DNA from: RYN-230 sp963717125
GTDB taxonomy: Bacteria; Actinomycetota; Actinomycetes; Streptosporangiales; Streptosporangiaceae
Assembly: GCA_963717125.1 (NCBI GenBank)
Contig: CAVQVG010000006.1
Coordinates: forward strand, 434,001 to 498,000
DNA: 64,000 nucleotides
Reading direction: 5' to 3'
In this document: positions 25,830 through 34,842 of the stretch, piece by piece
How the letters are laid out: each line of letters opens with the position of its first letter
Position numbering within the stretch: position 1 is the first letter of the stretch
Notes under the pieces: generated by a model
Database searches by the model: none
What the model saw: the letters and a program-made list of their open reading frames with translations, nothing else
What the model was told of the DNA's origin: nothing
Program-made: the position numbers and the translations under genes

Positions 25830-26626
25830 GCATTGACGCACGACGGGCGGCGCCCGCGGCGGTCACCCCGGTGACCCCCGCGGGCCCCGCGGTACAAATC
25901 AGCGAGATATCCAAGGTCTTCGGCCGCGGTGACACCGCGCTCCAGGCCCTCGACGGGGTGTCTCTCTCGGTAGCTCCGGGGGAGTTCGTCTGCCTCATCG
26001 GTGCCTCCGGCTGCGGCAAGAGCACGCTGCTGAACCTCGTCGCCGGGCTGGACGCGCCGACGTCGGGGGAGATCTCCACTGGCGGGCGGCGGGTCTCGCT
26101 CATGTTCCAGGAATCGGCGCTGTTCCCGTGGCTGACCGCGGCCCGCAACGTGGAGCTGCCGCTGCGGTCCGCCGGCGTGCCGCGCGCGCAGCGCCGGGAG
26201 CGGGTGGCGGAACTGCTGGACCTGGTCCAGCTCACCACGTTCGCCGACAAGCGGCCGCACGAGCTGTCCGGCGGTATGCGGCAGCGGGTCGCCCTGGCCC
26301 GGGCGCTGGCCCAGGACGCCGACGTGCTGCTGATGGACGAGCCGTTCGGCGCGCTGGACGCGATGACCAGGGACCTGCTGCACGAGGTGCTCGAGGGAAT
26401 CTGGCGGCGGCGCAACCTCACCATCGTGTTCGTCACTCATGAGGTGCGCGAGGCAGTCCGGCTCGGCGACCGGGTGGTGCTGCTGAGCAGCCGCCCCGGC
26501 CGGGTCATCGGAGAGTTCGAAGTCGGCTTCGACCGGCCCCGCGGGATGGACTCAGCCGACACCGTCGGGCTGGCTATCAAGATCAAGGACCGGCTGCGGG
26601 AGGAGATCATCCGCCATGGCCGTTGA
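25826..26626 (+). CDS. ABC importer ATPase (SsuB/TauB-like)
   Basis: A 266-residue ATPase: Walker A IGASGCGKST, Q-loop LMFQESALFPWL, signature LSGGMRQR, Walker B LLMDEPFGALD and the H-loop VFVTHEVREAV. The LFPWL after the Q-loop is typical of the nitrate/sulfonate/taurine family. It drives the importer with the neighbouring permease. It overlaps the binding-protein gene by four bases and the permease gene by eleven. Confidence 0.93.
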   Translation: MSIDARRAAPAAVTPVTPAGPAVQISEISKVFGRGDTALQALDGVSLSVAPGEFVCLIGASGCGKSTLLNLVAGLDAPTSGEISTGGRRVSLMFQESALFPWLTAARNVELPLRSAGVPRAQRRERVAELLDLVQLTTFADKRPHELSGGMRQRVALARALAQDADVLLMDEPFGALDAMTRDLLHEVLEGIWRRRNLTIVFVTHEVREAVRLGDRVVLLSSRPGRVIGEFEVGFDRPRGMDSADTVGLAIKIKDRLREEIIRHGR

Positions 26627-27695
26627 GACACCGCGGGAACCCGCGGCCGCCCTGGCCGGGCTCGATCAGCTCGACCAGGCTCCACCGCAGCAGGGTAAGC
26701 GGCGCGTCGGCGCCCGGATCTGGGCGGGCACCTGGCCCAAGCTGCTGGCCCTGGTGCTCGCGCTGGCCATCTGGGAGCTGGTCTACCTCAGCGGGTTCAA
26801 GCACGCGATCCTGCCCGGCCCGGCCACCACGCTGCGTAACCTATGGGACCAGCTGCACCACGCCCTGGTCTGGCAGGCAATCGGCACCACGTTGCGCCGC
26901 GCGATCATCGGGTTCGCGATCGCGCTGGTCATCGGCACGGTGGTGGGTGCCCTGGTGTCCCGGATCCGGCCCCTGCGGGCCGGCTTCGGCTCGCTGATCA
27001 CGGCCCTGCAGACGCTGCCGTCGATCGTGTGGGTCCCGTTCGCCATCATCCTGTTCGGCGCCAACACGAGCGCGATCCTGTTCGTCATCGTGATGACCGC
27101 CGCGCCGGCCATCGCCAACGGGCTGATCGCCGGGGCCGACTACGTGCCGCCGCTGCTGCTGCGGGCGGGTAAGACGATGGGATTGCGGCGCGTGTCGCTG
27201 TACCGGCATGTGATCATGCCGGCCACCCTGCCCGCGTTCGTCAACGGGCTCAAGCAGGGCTGGGCGTTCGGCTGGCATGGCCTGATCGCGGCGGAGATCG
27301 TCGTGATCATCCTGGGCCAGCCGTCGCTGGGTGTGCTGCTGACCAACGACCAGGATCAGGCCGACATGGCGTCGGCCATCGCGATCATCATCGTCATCCT
27401 GATCATCGGCATCGTGGTGGACGTGCTGTTCAACGCCGTCAACGGGCGGATCCGGCGGCGCTGGGGGGTGGCCGACAACGCGGCCTCAGCCGGCTGGATG
27501 GGGGCCGCCGCCACGGCTTCCGCCGGCCGGCTCAGGCGGCTACCCGCTCCGCCCCGGTGTAGACGTTCATCGATTCGCCGCGCAAGAAGCCGACCAGGGT
27601 CATCCCGGACTCCGCGGCCAGCTCGGCGGCCAGCGAGGACGGCGCGGACACCGCGGCCAGCAGCGGCAGGCCGGCCATCAGCGCCTTCTGGGTGA
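26616..27695 (+). CDS. ABC importer permease (SsuC/TauC-like)
   Basis: A 359-residue permease with about six helices and the EAA-type loop RAGKTMGLRRVSLYRHVIMPATLPAF that docks the ATPase. The ATG at 26616 has GGGAGGAG upstream. The normal domain ends near RRRWGV (about residue 285). The frame then runs 70 residues further into Arg/Pro-rich sequence that is the antisense of fdhD, overlapping that gene by 164 bases. The tail is probably not functional; a lost stop or small frameshift is possible. Confidence 0.87.
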   Translation: MAVETPREPAAALAGLDQLDQAPPQQGKRRVGARIWAGTWPKLLALVLALAIWELVYLSGFKHAILPGPATTLRNLWDQLHHALVWQAIGTTLRRAIIGFAIALVIGTVVGALVSRIRPLRAGFGSLITALQTLPSIVWVPFAIILFGANTSAILFVIVMTAAPAIANGLIAGADYVPPLLLRAGKTMGLRRVSLYRHVIMPATLPAFVNGLKQGWAFGWHGLIAAEIVVIILGQPSLGVLLTNDQDQADMASAIAIIIVILIIGIVVDVLFNAVNGRIRRRWGVADNAASAGWMGAAATASAGRLRRLPAPPRCRRSSIRRARSRPGSSRTPRPARRPARTARTPRPAAAGRPSAPSG

Positions 27696-28338
27696 GCTCG
27701 AACGAGGCCCGCCCGCTGACCAGCAGCACGCAGCCCGCCAGCGGCAGCCGGCCGCCGCGCACCGCCCAGCCGATCACCTTGTCCACCGCGTTGTGCCGGC
27801 CCACGTCCTCGCGCATGACCAGCAGCGTGCCGTCGGCGGTGAACACCCCGGCGGCGTGCAGGCCACCGGTGCTGGCGAACACCCGCTGCGCCGCGCGCAG
27901 CCGGTCCGGCAGCCCGGCCAGCGTGCCCGGCGTGATCCGCAGCGGGTCGGCCGACACGTCGTAGCGGGACCGGAGCCGGATCGAGTCGATGCTGTCCTTG
28001 CCGCACACCCCGCAGGCGCTGCTGGTCAGGAAGTGCCGGTGCAGCCGCTCCAGCGGCAGGCTGACCCCGCCGGCCAGCGTCACCTCCGCCACGTTGCCCG
28101 CGCACATGGCGATCTCGGCCAGGTCGGCCGGCCCGGCGATGACGCCCTCGGCGGCCAGGAAGCCGGCCGTCAGGTCGATGTCGTCGCCCGGGGTGCGCAT
28201 GGTCACGCTAAGCGGCTGCCCGCCCACCCGGATCTCCAGCGGCTCTTCCACCGCCAGCAAGTCCGCCCGCGGGTCCGGCGGGGCGCTGCCCGGCGCCGAC
28301 ACCCGCAGCACCCGCCGCCTGGCCGTCCGCCCGGTCAT
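27532..28338 (-). CDS. fdhD: FdhD, sulfurtransferase for formate dehydrogenase
   Basis: A 268-residue FdhD protein. The sulfur-carrying cysteines are in SSACGVCGKDS, and MREDVGRHNAVDKVIG and LLVSGRASFELTQKAL are family blocks. FdhD passes sulfur to the molybdenum cofactor of formate dehydrogenase, which is required for activity. The ATG follows GGGAGG. selD lies upstream on the same strand, separated by a hairpin terminator. Its presence implies a molybdo-formate dehydrogenase outside the window. Confidence 0.94.
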   Translation of the reverse strand: MTGRTARRRVLRVSAPGSAPPDPRADLLAVEEPLEIRVGGQPLSVTMRTPGDDIDLTAGFLAAEGVIAGPADLAEIAMCAGNVAEVTLAGGVSLPLERLHRHFLTSSACGVCGKDSIDSIRLRSRYDVSADPLRITPGTLAGLPDRLRAAQRVFASTGGLHAAGVFTADGTLLVMREDVGRHNAVDKVIGWAVRGGRLPLAGCVLLVSGRASFELTQKALMAGLPLLAAVSAPSSLAAELAAESGMTLVGFLRGESMNVYTGAERVAA

Positions 28339-28392
28339 GTGCGCCTCCCGCGGTTGACTGGCCTCCCAGCACGAGGGTACGGGGCGCGCACC

Positions 28393-28420
28393 GGGCCGCG
28401 GCGGCCGCGTGCCGCGGCCC
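28393..28420 (-). terminator. Perfect 10-bp hairpin downstream of selD
   Basis: GGGCCGCGGC, loop of eight, then GCCGCGGCCC. It sits ten bases past the selD stop and should separate selD from fdhD transcription. Confidence 0.6.
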
Positions 28421-28429
28421 GCCCGGCGG

Positions 28430-29440
28430 TTAGCGCAGGATCAGCGTGTCCGCCCCGGCCGGCACCAGCTCCCCGATCACCGGCGCACCGGGGATCTCAC
28501 CGGCGATCAGCAGGCCGCCGGAGGTCTGCGCGTCCGCCAGCAGCAGCAGGTCCTCCTCGGTCAGACCGCCGGTGTCGGTGTGCGGGGCGACCCAGTCCAG
28601 GTTGCGCCGGCTGCCGCCGGGCACGTACCCGGCGCGCACCGCGTCCCGCGCGCCGTCGATCAGCGGCACCGCCGCGTGGTCCAGCACCGCCGCGACCCCG
28701 CTGGCCCGGGCCAGCTTGAACAGGTGACCGAGCAGCCCGAACCCGGTCACATCTGTAGCGCAACGCACCCCCGCGGCCAGTGCCGCCCGGCTGGCTTCGG
28801 CGTTCAGCGTGGTCATCACGTCGATGGCCGCAGGGAAGACGGTCCCGGTCGCCTTGTGCCTGCTGTTCAGCACCCCGCTGCCCAGTGGCTTGGTCAGGCT
28901 GAGCGGCAGCCCGGGCTGCCCGGCGTCGATGCGCAGCAGCGCGTCCGGGTCGGCCAGGCCGGTGACGGCCATGCCGTACTTGGGCTCCGGGTCGTCGATG
29001 CTGTGCCCGCCGGCCAGCAGGCAGCCGGCCAGCCGGGCCGCGTCGAGCCCGCCGCGCAGCACCTCGCCGGCCAGTTCGGCGGGCAGCTGGCTGCGCGGCC
29101 AGCCGAGCAGGTTGACCGCGACCAGCGGCTCGCCGCCGACCGCGTACACGTCGGACAGCGCGTTGGTGCCGGCGATCCGGCCGAAGGTGTACGCGTCGTC
29201 CACCACCGGGCCGAAGAAGTCGGCGGTGGCCACCACCGCCCGGCCGTCGCTGATCCACACCACCGCGGCGTCGTCGCCGTGCTCCAGGCCGATCAGCAGG
29301 CCGGGCGCCGGCCCGGCCGGGTCGCCCGGCCCGGCCAGCATCTGGCTCACCATATCCTCGAGCTCGCCAGGCGGGATCTTGCACGCGCAGCCGCCGCCGG
29401 ACGCGTACTGGGTCAGCCTGACTTCCGCGGAGATGGTCAT
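28430..29440 (-). CDS. selD: SelD, selenide water dikinase
   Basis: A 336-residue selenophosphate synthase that makes the selenium donor for selenocysteine. The catalytic pair is in ASGGGCACKIPPG near residue 15: here cysteine, not selenocysteine, and the essential lysine three residues on. Further blocks are ADFFGPVVDDAYTFGRIAGTNALSD without its first half disturbed and the C-terminal TDVTGFGLLGHL. The ATG at 29440 is chosen over the longer frame from 29494 because a TACAGT -10 box lies seven bases upstream. Part of a selenium set with tRNA-Sec, selA and selB. Confidence 0.93.
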   Translation of the reverse strand: MTISAEVRLTQYASGGGCACKIPPGELEDMVSQMLAGPGDPAGPAPGLLIGLEHGDDAAVVWISDGRAVVATADFFGPVVDDAYTFGRIAGTNALSDVYAVGGEPLVAVNLLGWPRSQLPAELAGEVLRGGLDAARLAGCLLAGGHSIDDPEPKYGMAVTGLADPDALLRIDAGQPGLPLSLTKPLGSGVLNSRHKATGTVFPAAIDVMTTLNAEASRAALAAGVRCATDVTGFGLLGHLFKLARASGVAAVLDHAAVPLIDGARDAVRAGYVPGGSRRNLDWVAPHTDTGGLTEEDLLLLADAQTSGGLLIAGEIPGAPVIGELVPAGADTLILR

Positions 29441-29447
29441 GGCATGC

Positions 29448-29453
29448 ACTGTA
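29448..29453 (-). promoter_or_regulatory. -10 box TACAGT, leaderless start
   Basis: On the minus strand TACAGT is followed by seven bases and the selD ATG. Confidence 0.5.
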
Positions 29454-29544
29454 TGCGCCGCCCGCTTGCGGACCAGGCGGCGGCATGGTGGCATTCCAGC
29501 CAGGGAACACGGGCCCGCCGGGCCCGGCTACGCGGAGGTGATCG

Positions 29545-31392
29545 GTGACCAGCGAGGTACTGCGGCAGCGGGCAGAGCTCGAGGAGACGATCCAGGGCCA
29601 GACGGTGTGCGACGCGCTGCGCCGCACCGCGGCGGACCTGGCTGACGACCCGGCCCTTTCGGACCGCATCGAAGACGGCTGGCGCACCCTGACCTGGGCG
29701 CAGACGCGGCAGCAGGCGCTGGAGCTGGCGGCCGGGTTCATCGCGCTGGGACTGGCCCCGGGGGACCGGGTCGCGCTCATGCTGCCGAACCGGGCCGAGC
29801 ACGTGCTGGCCGACCTGGGCGCGGTACACGCCGGGGGAGTCCCGGTCACGTTCTACGCCACGCTCGCCGCCGAGCAGGTCGGCTTCGTGGCCGGCGACTG
29901 CGCGGCGCGGATCGCGGTGCTGGACGGCGCGGACCAGCTGGCCCGGTGGGCGCCGGTGCTGGCCGAGCTGCCCGAGCTGCGCAAGGTCATCATCCTGGAC
30001 AGCGCCGCCTGCCCGCCCGGCGACCAGTACCTGAGCTGGGCCGGCCTGGTCGCGCTGGGCCGGGAGCGGCTGGCCGCCGCGCCGGAGCTGGTCACCGAGC
30101 GGGTGGCCGGGATCACCCCGGACGACCCGGTCACCCTGCTGTACACCTCGGGCACCACCGGCAACCCCAAGGGCGTGCTGATCACCCACCGCAGCGTGCT
30201 GTACGAGGTGGCCGCGGGGCAGCGGGTCGGCAACATCACCGGGGGCGTCCGCTGGGTGTCCTACCTGCCGCTGGCGCACATCGCCGAGCGCATGTTCACC
30301 CTGTACATCCCGGTGCGCGTCGGCGGGCACGTGCACTTCTGCCCGGACGCCAAGCAGCTCGTCGGCGTGGTCGGCCAGGTCCAGCCGACCGCGTTCTTCG
30401 GCGTGCCCCGGGTGTGGGAGAAGGTGCAAGCGGGCATCCAGGCGCTGCTCGCCGCCGAGCCGGACGAGGCGCGCCGGGCGGCCGTGCTGGCCGCCATGGA
30501 TACCGGGCGGCAGTACGTGGCCAGCTGCCAGTTCGGCCAGACGACCCCGCCGGAATTGGCCGGGGCGTTCCGGGCCGCGAACGAGCAGGTGCTCGGCCCG
30601 ATCCGGGCGCTGCTCGGCCTGGGCGAGGCGGCCCACGTGTCCAGTGCCGCGGCGCCGCTGCCGCCGGAGGTGGGGGCGTTCTTCGCCGGCCTCGGCATGA
30701 AGATCCTCGACGTGTACGGGATGACCGAGACCACCGGCGCGTTCACCATGAACACCGAGGCCGCGTTCAAGCTGGGCACGGTGGGGCAGCCGGTGCCCGG
30801 GATGGAGGTGCGCATCGCCGAGGACGGCGAGGTGCTCACCCGCGGCCCGCTCAACACGCCGGGCTACCTGAACCAGCCCGAGCTCACCGCCGGGCTGATC
30901 GACGCGGACGGCTGGCTGCACACCGGGGACATCGGCCGGCTGGACGAGGACGGCTTCCTGTTCGTGGTGGACCGCAAGAAGGAGCTGATCATCACCGCGG
31001 GCGGGGAGAACGTGCCGCCCGCCGCCATCGAGAACCTGCTCGTGTCGCACCCGCTGGTGGGTCAGGCGCTGGCCTACGGAGACCGCCGGCCGTACGTGGT
31101 CGCGCTGCTCACGCTCGACGGCGAGGTCGCCCCGGCCTGGGCCCAGGCGCGCGGCATCGACGCCGATTCGCTGGCCGCGCTGGCCCAGCATCCCACCGTG
31201 CTGGCCGCGGTCGAGGACGCGGTGGCCGCCGCCAACGAGCAACTGGCCCGGGTCCAGCAGGTCAAGCGGTGGCGGCTGCTGCCGGTGGAATGGACCGCGG
31301 AAAGCGAGGAGCTGACGCCGACCCTGAAGCTCAAGCGCCGGGTGGTGCACGCCAAGTACGCCGACGACATCGACACGCTGTACGCCGGATAA
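29545..31392 (+). CDS. Long-chain acyl-CoA synthetase (AMP-binding)
   Basis: A 615-residue adenylate-forming enzyme. The AMP-binding loop is LLYTSGTTGNPKGVLITH, followed by YLPLAHIAERM, the acyl motif VYGMTETTGAF and the C-terminal GWLHTGDIGRLDEDGFLFV with DRKKELIITAGGENV. It should activate a fatty acid to acyl-CoA via acyl-AMP. The GTG start has GGAGGTGATC at 29534, a complete anti-Shine-Dalgarno match. It is divergent from selD and ends just before tRNA-Sec. Confidence 0.93.
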   Translation: MTSEVLRQRAELEETIQGQTVCDALRRTAADLADDPALSDRIEDGWRTLTWAQTRQQALELAAGFIALGLAPGDRVALMLPNRAEHVLADLGAVHAGGVPVTFYATLAAEQVGFVAGDCAARIAVLDGADQLARWAPVLAELPELRKVIILDSAACPPGDQYLSWAGLVALGRERLAAAPELVTERVAGITPDDPVTLLYTSGTTGNPKGVLITHRSVLYEVAAGQRVGNITGGVRWVSYLPLAHIAERMFTLYIPVRVGGHVHFCPDAKQLVGVVGQVQPTAFFGVPRVWEKVQAGIQALLAAEPDEARRAAVLAAMDTGRQYVASCQFGQTTPPELAGAFRAANEQVLGPIRALLGLGEAAHVSSAAAPLPPEVGAFFAGLGMKILDVYGMTETTGAFTMNTEAAFKLGTVGQPVPGMEVRIAEDGEVLTRGPLNTPGYLNQPELTAGLIDADGWLHTGDIGRLDEDGFLFVVDRKKELIITAGGENVPPAAIENLLVSHPLVGQALAYGDRRPYVVALLTLDGEVAPAWAQARGIDADSLAALAQHPTVLAAVEDAVAAANEQLARVQQVKRWRLLPVEWTAESEELTPTLKLKRRVVHAKYADDIDTLYAG

Positions 31393-31402
31393 GGTCAGCA
31401 GC

Positions 31403-31498
31403 GGAGGCGTCCGGGTGCCTGGTGGCCCCCCCGGTCTTCAAAACCGGTGAGCGGCGCGCAGCGTCGCTGGCGGGTTCGATTCCCGTCCGCCTCCGCCA
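31403..31498 (+). tRNA. selC: tRNA-Sec (anticodon TCA)
   Basis: A 96-base tRNA with encoded CCA end. The acceptor GGAGGCG pairs with CGCCTCC before discriminator G and CCA. The anticodon arm is CCGGT, loop CTTCAAA, ACCGG, giving anticodon TCA at 31438-31440 that reads UGA. The long extra arm and the T loop GGGTTCGATTCCC fit selenocysteine tRNA; ordinary tRNAs lack such an arm unless Ser, Leu or Tyr. It lies between the acyl-CoA synthetase and a GNAT gene, between selD and selAB. Confidence 0.95.
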
Positions 31499-31516
31499 CG
31501 CTGCAGGAGGATGCGC

Positions 31517-32455
31517 ATGTCGGTTCGGGCCGGGCACGATCCGAGCGCCGTCACCGCCCAGGTCGCCGGGCGCTGGGCGGCTCTCGACGGGTTACTGCCG
31601 GTGCCGCCGCCGCTGGCCGGCGGTGACCTGCTGGCCGTGCCCGGGGCGGCGGGCCGGTGCGAGCACTGGTCCGGGGCGCCCGGGTCGCTGGACCTGGCCT
31701 GGGGCGCGGCGCGCCGGTTCCGGCTGGACCCGCAGGTGGCCGGCCCGGACGTGCGCGGCGCGCTGGATGACTTGCTGACCCGGTGGCGAGAGCACCTGGC
31801 CGGGGTGCCCGGCGCCGGTGACGACGACACCGCGGCCGTGGTCGCCTGGCCCAGCCGGGACATCACCGGCGCCCGGGTGCTGCTGGGCCACGGGCTGATC
31901 CCGCTGGCCGTCGTCGCGGCCCGCCCGGCGGGCCGGCCGGGCCGGGCCGCGCCGCCCGGGCCGGGGCTGCGCATCCGCCGGGCTGGGCCCGGCGACCTGG
32001 ACAGCGTGGTGACGCTGGGCATGGAGACGATCCGGTACGACGCGCACTTCGGCACGGTCATCGAGCGGCCGGACAGCGCGGCCGCGCTGCGCCGCGAGGC
32101 CGCGGCCCGGCTGGCCGGGCCGGCGCCGTGGACCTGGCTGGCCGAGCGCGACGGCGGCCCGGTCGGCCTGCTGTACGCGCAGGGCCCGGACCTGGCCGGC
32201 TGGATCGCGCCGCTCGTGCGCCCGGCCCCGGTGGCCTACCTGGAGCTGATGGCCGTGCTGCCCGGGGCCCGCGGGGCGGGCGTGGGTGCGGCGCTGGCCG
32301 CCGTGTACCACGCCGCCGCGGACGCCGCGGGTGTCGCCGTCACGCTGCTGCACTACGAGCAGATGAACCCGCTGTCCGGGCCGTTCTGGAGCCAGCAGGG
32401 CTACCGGCCGCTGTGGACCGGCTGGGAGGCCCGGCCGGCCCTCGCGCTGCGCTGA
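31517..32455 (+). CDS. GNAT-family N-acetyltransferase
   Basis: A 312-residue protein. The C-terminal half is a GNAT domain: IRRAGPGDLDSVVTLGMETI at its start and the acetyl-CoA site LELMAVLPGARGAGVGAALAA. The N-terminal half (about 150 residues) resembles no domain I recognise but shows ITGARVLLGHGLIPLAVVA, possibly a degenerate GNAT repeat. The ATG at 31517 is chosen because AGGAGG lies six bases upstream, while the ATG at 31511 abuts it. Acceptor unknown. Confidence 0.83.
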   Translation: MSVRAGHDPSAVTAQVAGRWAALDGLLPVPPPLAGGDLLAVPGAAGRCEHWSGAPGSLDLAWGAARRFRLDPQVAGPDVRGALDDLLTRWREHLAGVPGAGDDDTAAVVAWPSRDITGARVLLGHGLIPLAVVAARPAGRPGRAAPPGPGLRIRRAGPGDLDSVVTLGMETIRYDAHFGTVIERPDSAAALRREAAARLAGPAPWTWLAERDGGPVGLLYAQGPDLAGWIAPLVRPAPVAYLELMAVLPGARGAGVGAALAAVYHAAADAAGVAVTLLHYEQMNPLSGPFWSQQGYRPLWTGWEARPALALR

Positions 32456-32497
32456 GCCCGCCGCTAGGCCCGCCGCTGAGCCTCCGGCTGGGCCCGG

Positions 32498-33952
32498 TCA
32501 GGCGTGCTTGGCCACCTGACCGCTGTCGCTCTCCCGGCTGACCTGGAAGAACGGCGACTTCTGGATGAACCGGGCGGACAGCATCAGCACCACGCCGAGT
32601 GCGATGATGCCGACCAGCGACCACTTCTGCGAACCCGGCGCGGCGATGATCGACTTGACCAGCACCCAGCCCAGGAACCCGGCCGCGGCGAGCGGCAGGA
32701 TGGCGAGCACGATCGTGTTCCACACGCTGCTGAACACCCGGCGCCGGTAGTACACGATCATGGCCAGCGCGGTCAGGATGTAGAAGATGGAGAAAACCAG
32801 CCCGGTGACCGCGATCACGTTGTCAAACGCGTTCTGCACCGACGATGTGAGCAGGTACACCGCGGCGATGACGATGAGCAGGAAGCCGACGACGATGCTG
32901 GACCACACCGGGGTGGCGTAGCGGCGGGACACGTTGCTGAGGAACTCGGGCAGCACCCGGTAGCTGGCCATGCCATAGATGATCCGGGCGGTGAGCACGA
33001 TGCCGGTGCCGACGGTGGCGATCACCGACAGCGCGATGGCCAGCGCCATGGCCTTGGCCCCGCTGCTGCCGCCGAGCACCCCGGCGACGTAGACCGGCGC
33101 CGAGGCCGAGTTGTTAGCCAGTGCCTTCGGCGAGACCACGCCCTGCAGCCCGACCTGGGCCAGCGTGTAGAAGATGGCGAGGAAGGCGACCGCCAAGATG
33201 GCGGCCCGGCCCGGGTTGATCCGGCGGTGCTTGACCTCCTCGTTGACGTACATGCTGCCGTCCCAGCCGCCGTAGACGAACACCGCGGCCAGGAAGCCGG
33301 ACACCGCGCTGCCCTTCCCGCCGATCCCGCTCGGGCGCAGCCAGGCTGAGGTGATGTGCACGGTCCCGGCGTGGTGGCCGAGCACGTAGACGAGGCCGGC
33401 GATGGCGAAACCGATCACGATCGAGTACTCGATCACGGCCAGGCCGACCTGGGTGCGCGCAGTGATCTTGATGCCGATGATCGCGATCACCAGCATCACC
33501 AGGACGACCGCGGTGCCGATCCCGACGTATGCCCACGAGCTGGCCGTGCTGTGACCGAAGACGGCCAGCACCGACGGGCCGAGCACCTCAACCCCGCTGA
33601 CCGTGCCGATGATGTACGCCACGATCATCAGCCAGCCGGTGAGGAAGCCGAGGTACGGGTTGATGGCCCGGCCGACCCACTCGAACGAGGCGCCACAGTT
33701 GGCGTTCCACATGTTGAGCCGCCGGTACGAGTTGGCGATGATCAGCATGGGGATCGCGGTGAGGATGAGAATCGGCCCGCTGCCGTAGGCGGTCACGGAC
33801 GCGAGCAAGAACAGCGACAGGCCCACCGTGGCGGCCGGGGCGGACGAGGCCAGCCCGATGACCGTGTCCTGGGCCACGCCGATCGCGTCGGGTTCGAGCC
33901 GGGCGGGCGGGGCAGGCGGGATACCCACTACAGCAGCAGGCTGCTCCGTCAT
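32498..33952 (-). CDS. APC-family amino acid permease
   Basis: A 484-residue protein with 12 predicted helices of the amino acid-polyamine-organocation superfamily; helix 1 has AQDTVIGLASSAPAATVGLSL, and AVFVYGGWDGSMYVNEEVKHRR is the conserved region at helix 6. It should import an amino acid or amine with protons. The ATG at 33952 follows GAGAGGA. It is convergent with the GNAT gene. The substrate cannot be read from sequence. Confidence 0.9.
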   Translation of the reverse strand: MTEQPAAVVGIPPAPPARLEPDAIGVAQDTVIGLASSAPAATVGLSLFLLASVTAYGSGPILILTAIPMLIIANSYRRLNMWNANCGASFEWVGRAINPYLGFLTGWLMIVAYIIGTVSGVEVLGPSVLAVFGHSTASSWAYVGIGTAVVLVMLVIAIIGIKITARTQVGLAVIEYSIVIGFAIAGLVYVLGHHAGTVHITSAWLRPSGIGGKGSAVSGFLAAVFVYGGWDGSMYVNEEVKHRRINPGRAAILAVAFLAIFYTLAQVGLQGVVSPKALANNSASAPVYVAGVLGGSSGAKAMALAIALSVIATVGTGIVLTARIIYGMASYRVLPEFLSNVSRRYATPVWSSIVVGFLLIVIAAVYLLTSSVQNAFDNVIAVTGLVFSIFYILTALAMIVYYRRRVFSSVWNTIVLAILPLAAAGFLGWVLVKSIIAAPGSQKWSLVGIIALGVVLMLSARFIQKSPFFQVSRESDSGQVAKHA

Positions 33953-34181
33953 CTGGGGTCCTCTCGGTTGGCCACCGCGCGATCATAACTGGCATTCCAG
34001 GCCGAGGCGATAGCTAAGTGCCCGGAAAAATCCGGCTTTGCCACGGCAGGTGTCCCGTCCGTTAACAGACCATTTCACAGACCCCACAAACAGGGATGAT
34101 CCCGGCAATTAACAGGCTGGCCGGGTGCCCGTGCCGTCGCCATTAGCGCCGGGCCGGGCAGGCCCGCGGGCCGGGGGCAGG

Positions 34182-34187
34182 TAGTGT
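34182..34187 (+). promoter_or_regulatory. -10 box TAGTGT, leaderless start
   Basis: TAGTGT ends six bases before the GTG at 34194. The 241-base gap before it (from 33953) otherwise shows only GC-rich sequence with a run GGGCCGGGCAGGCCC and no gene. Confidence 0.45.
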
Positions 34188-34193
34188 CATAAG

Positions 34194-34547
34194 GTGCCGC
34201 AGCCGCCAGGGGAGCCGGGGCGCTGGCGTGACCTGCCGCCCGCACCGCCGTCACACGGCACGTTCCTGGCCTGGTACCAGGGTTGCCGGTGTGACCAGTG
34301 CGACGCCAGCGGGCAGGGTTTCCTGCGTGAACTGGCCCGCAAGTTCGCCCAGCGGATCGCCCCGGCCGAGCCCGGCGCGGCCCGGCTGAGCGCCGACGAC
34401 CGGGCCCACCTGGATCCCGCGGTGCGGGCCCGGAACTGCCCGCTGTGCGGCGCGCTGCGCTACCACCGCTGCCGCGACCCGCACTTCCCGCTGCATTTCA
34501 CGGCCACGCACGCCGAGCGCAGCCCGCTGGGTGGCGGGCTGCGCTAG
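34194..34547 (+). CDS. Small cysteine-rich protein, putative zinc binder
   Basis: A 117-residue protein of unknown function. It has HGTFLAWYQGCRCDQCDASG (about residues 21-40) and NCPLCGALRYHRCRDPHFPLH (about 81-101). The cysteine pairs suggest zinc binding. The HGT-x5-Y-x2-GCRC-x2-C pattern recurs in small actinobacterial and phage proteins. The GTG start is probably leaderless. Its stop overlaps the stop of the next, convergent gene by four bases. Confidence 0.65.
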   Translation: MPQPPGEPGRWRDLPPAPPSHGTFLAWYQGCRCDQCDASGQGFLRELARKFAQRIAPAEPGAARLSADDRAHLDPAVRARNCPLCGALRYHRCRDPHFPLHFTATHAERSPLGGGLR

Positions 34548-34765
34548 GACGTGTGCGGCGGCACTTTCCGGTATTCGCGGAGCCGGTCCTCCAGGACGGT
34601 CAGGCTGGGCGCCCACACGTCACGTAATCCCGACGCGCCGTGCCCAGACTGGCCGTTCTGCCGGGCGGTGAACCCGGTTCCCTTGCCTTGGCCGACCGGG
34701 CGGATCGACCACAGTGGCCACCGGATGCGAGCTGCGGCAAGCTCGGCGGCAGGAGTCATGCTCAT
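34544..34765 (-). CDS. Small conserved-looking protein, unknown
   Basis: A 73-residue protein: an Ala-rich head, IRWPLWSIRPVGQGKGTGFTA, then LRDVWAPSLTVLEDRLREYR. The WP-x-W-x-I and LWAPTL-x-x-L patterns are, from memory, common in short actinobacterial proteins of unknown role. The ATG at 34765 follows a GGGGGGA eight bases upstream. The coding pattern is plausible but the gene is short; moderate confidence only. Confidence 0.55.
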   Translation of the reverse strand: MSMTPAAELAAARIRWPLWSIRPVGQGKGTGFTARQNGQSGHGASGLRDVWAPSLTVLEDRLREYRKVPPHTS

Positions 34766-34842
34766 GCGTGCGTCCCCCCTGCTGGTCCCTTCTCAGTTAA
34801 GAAGCCAGCACCAGCCCGGTCTCATTCCCGGATCAGGGGATC

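Noticed and set aside
28430..29440. SelD as a selenoprotein
   Set aside because: The catalytic position is a Cys codon; no in-frame TGA is present.
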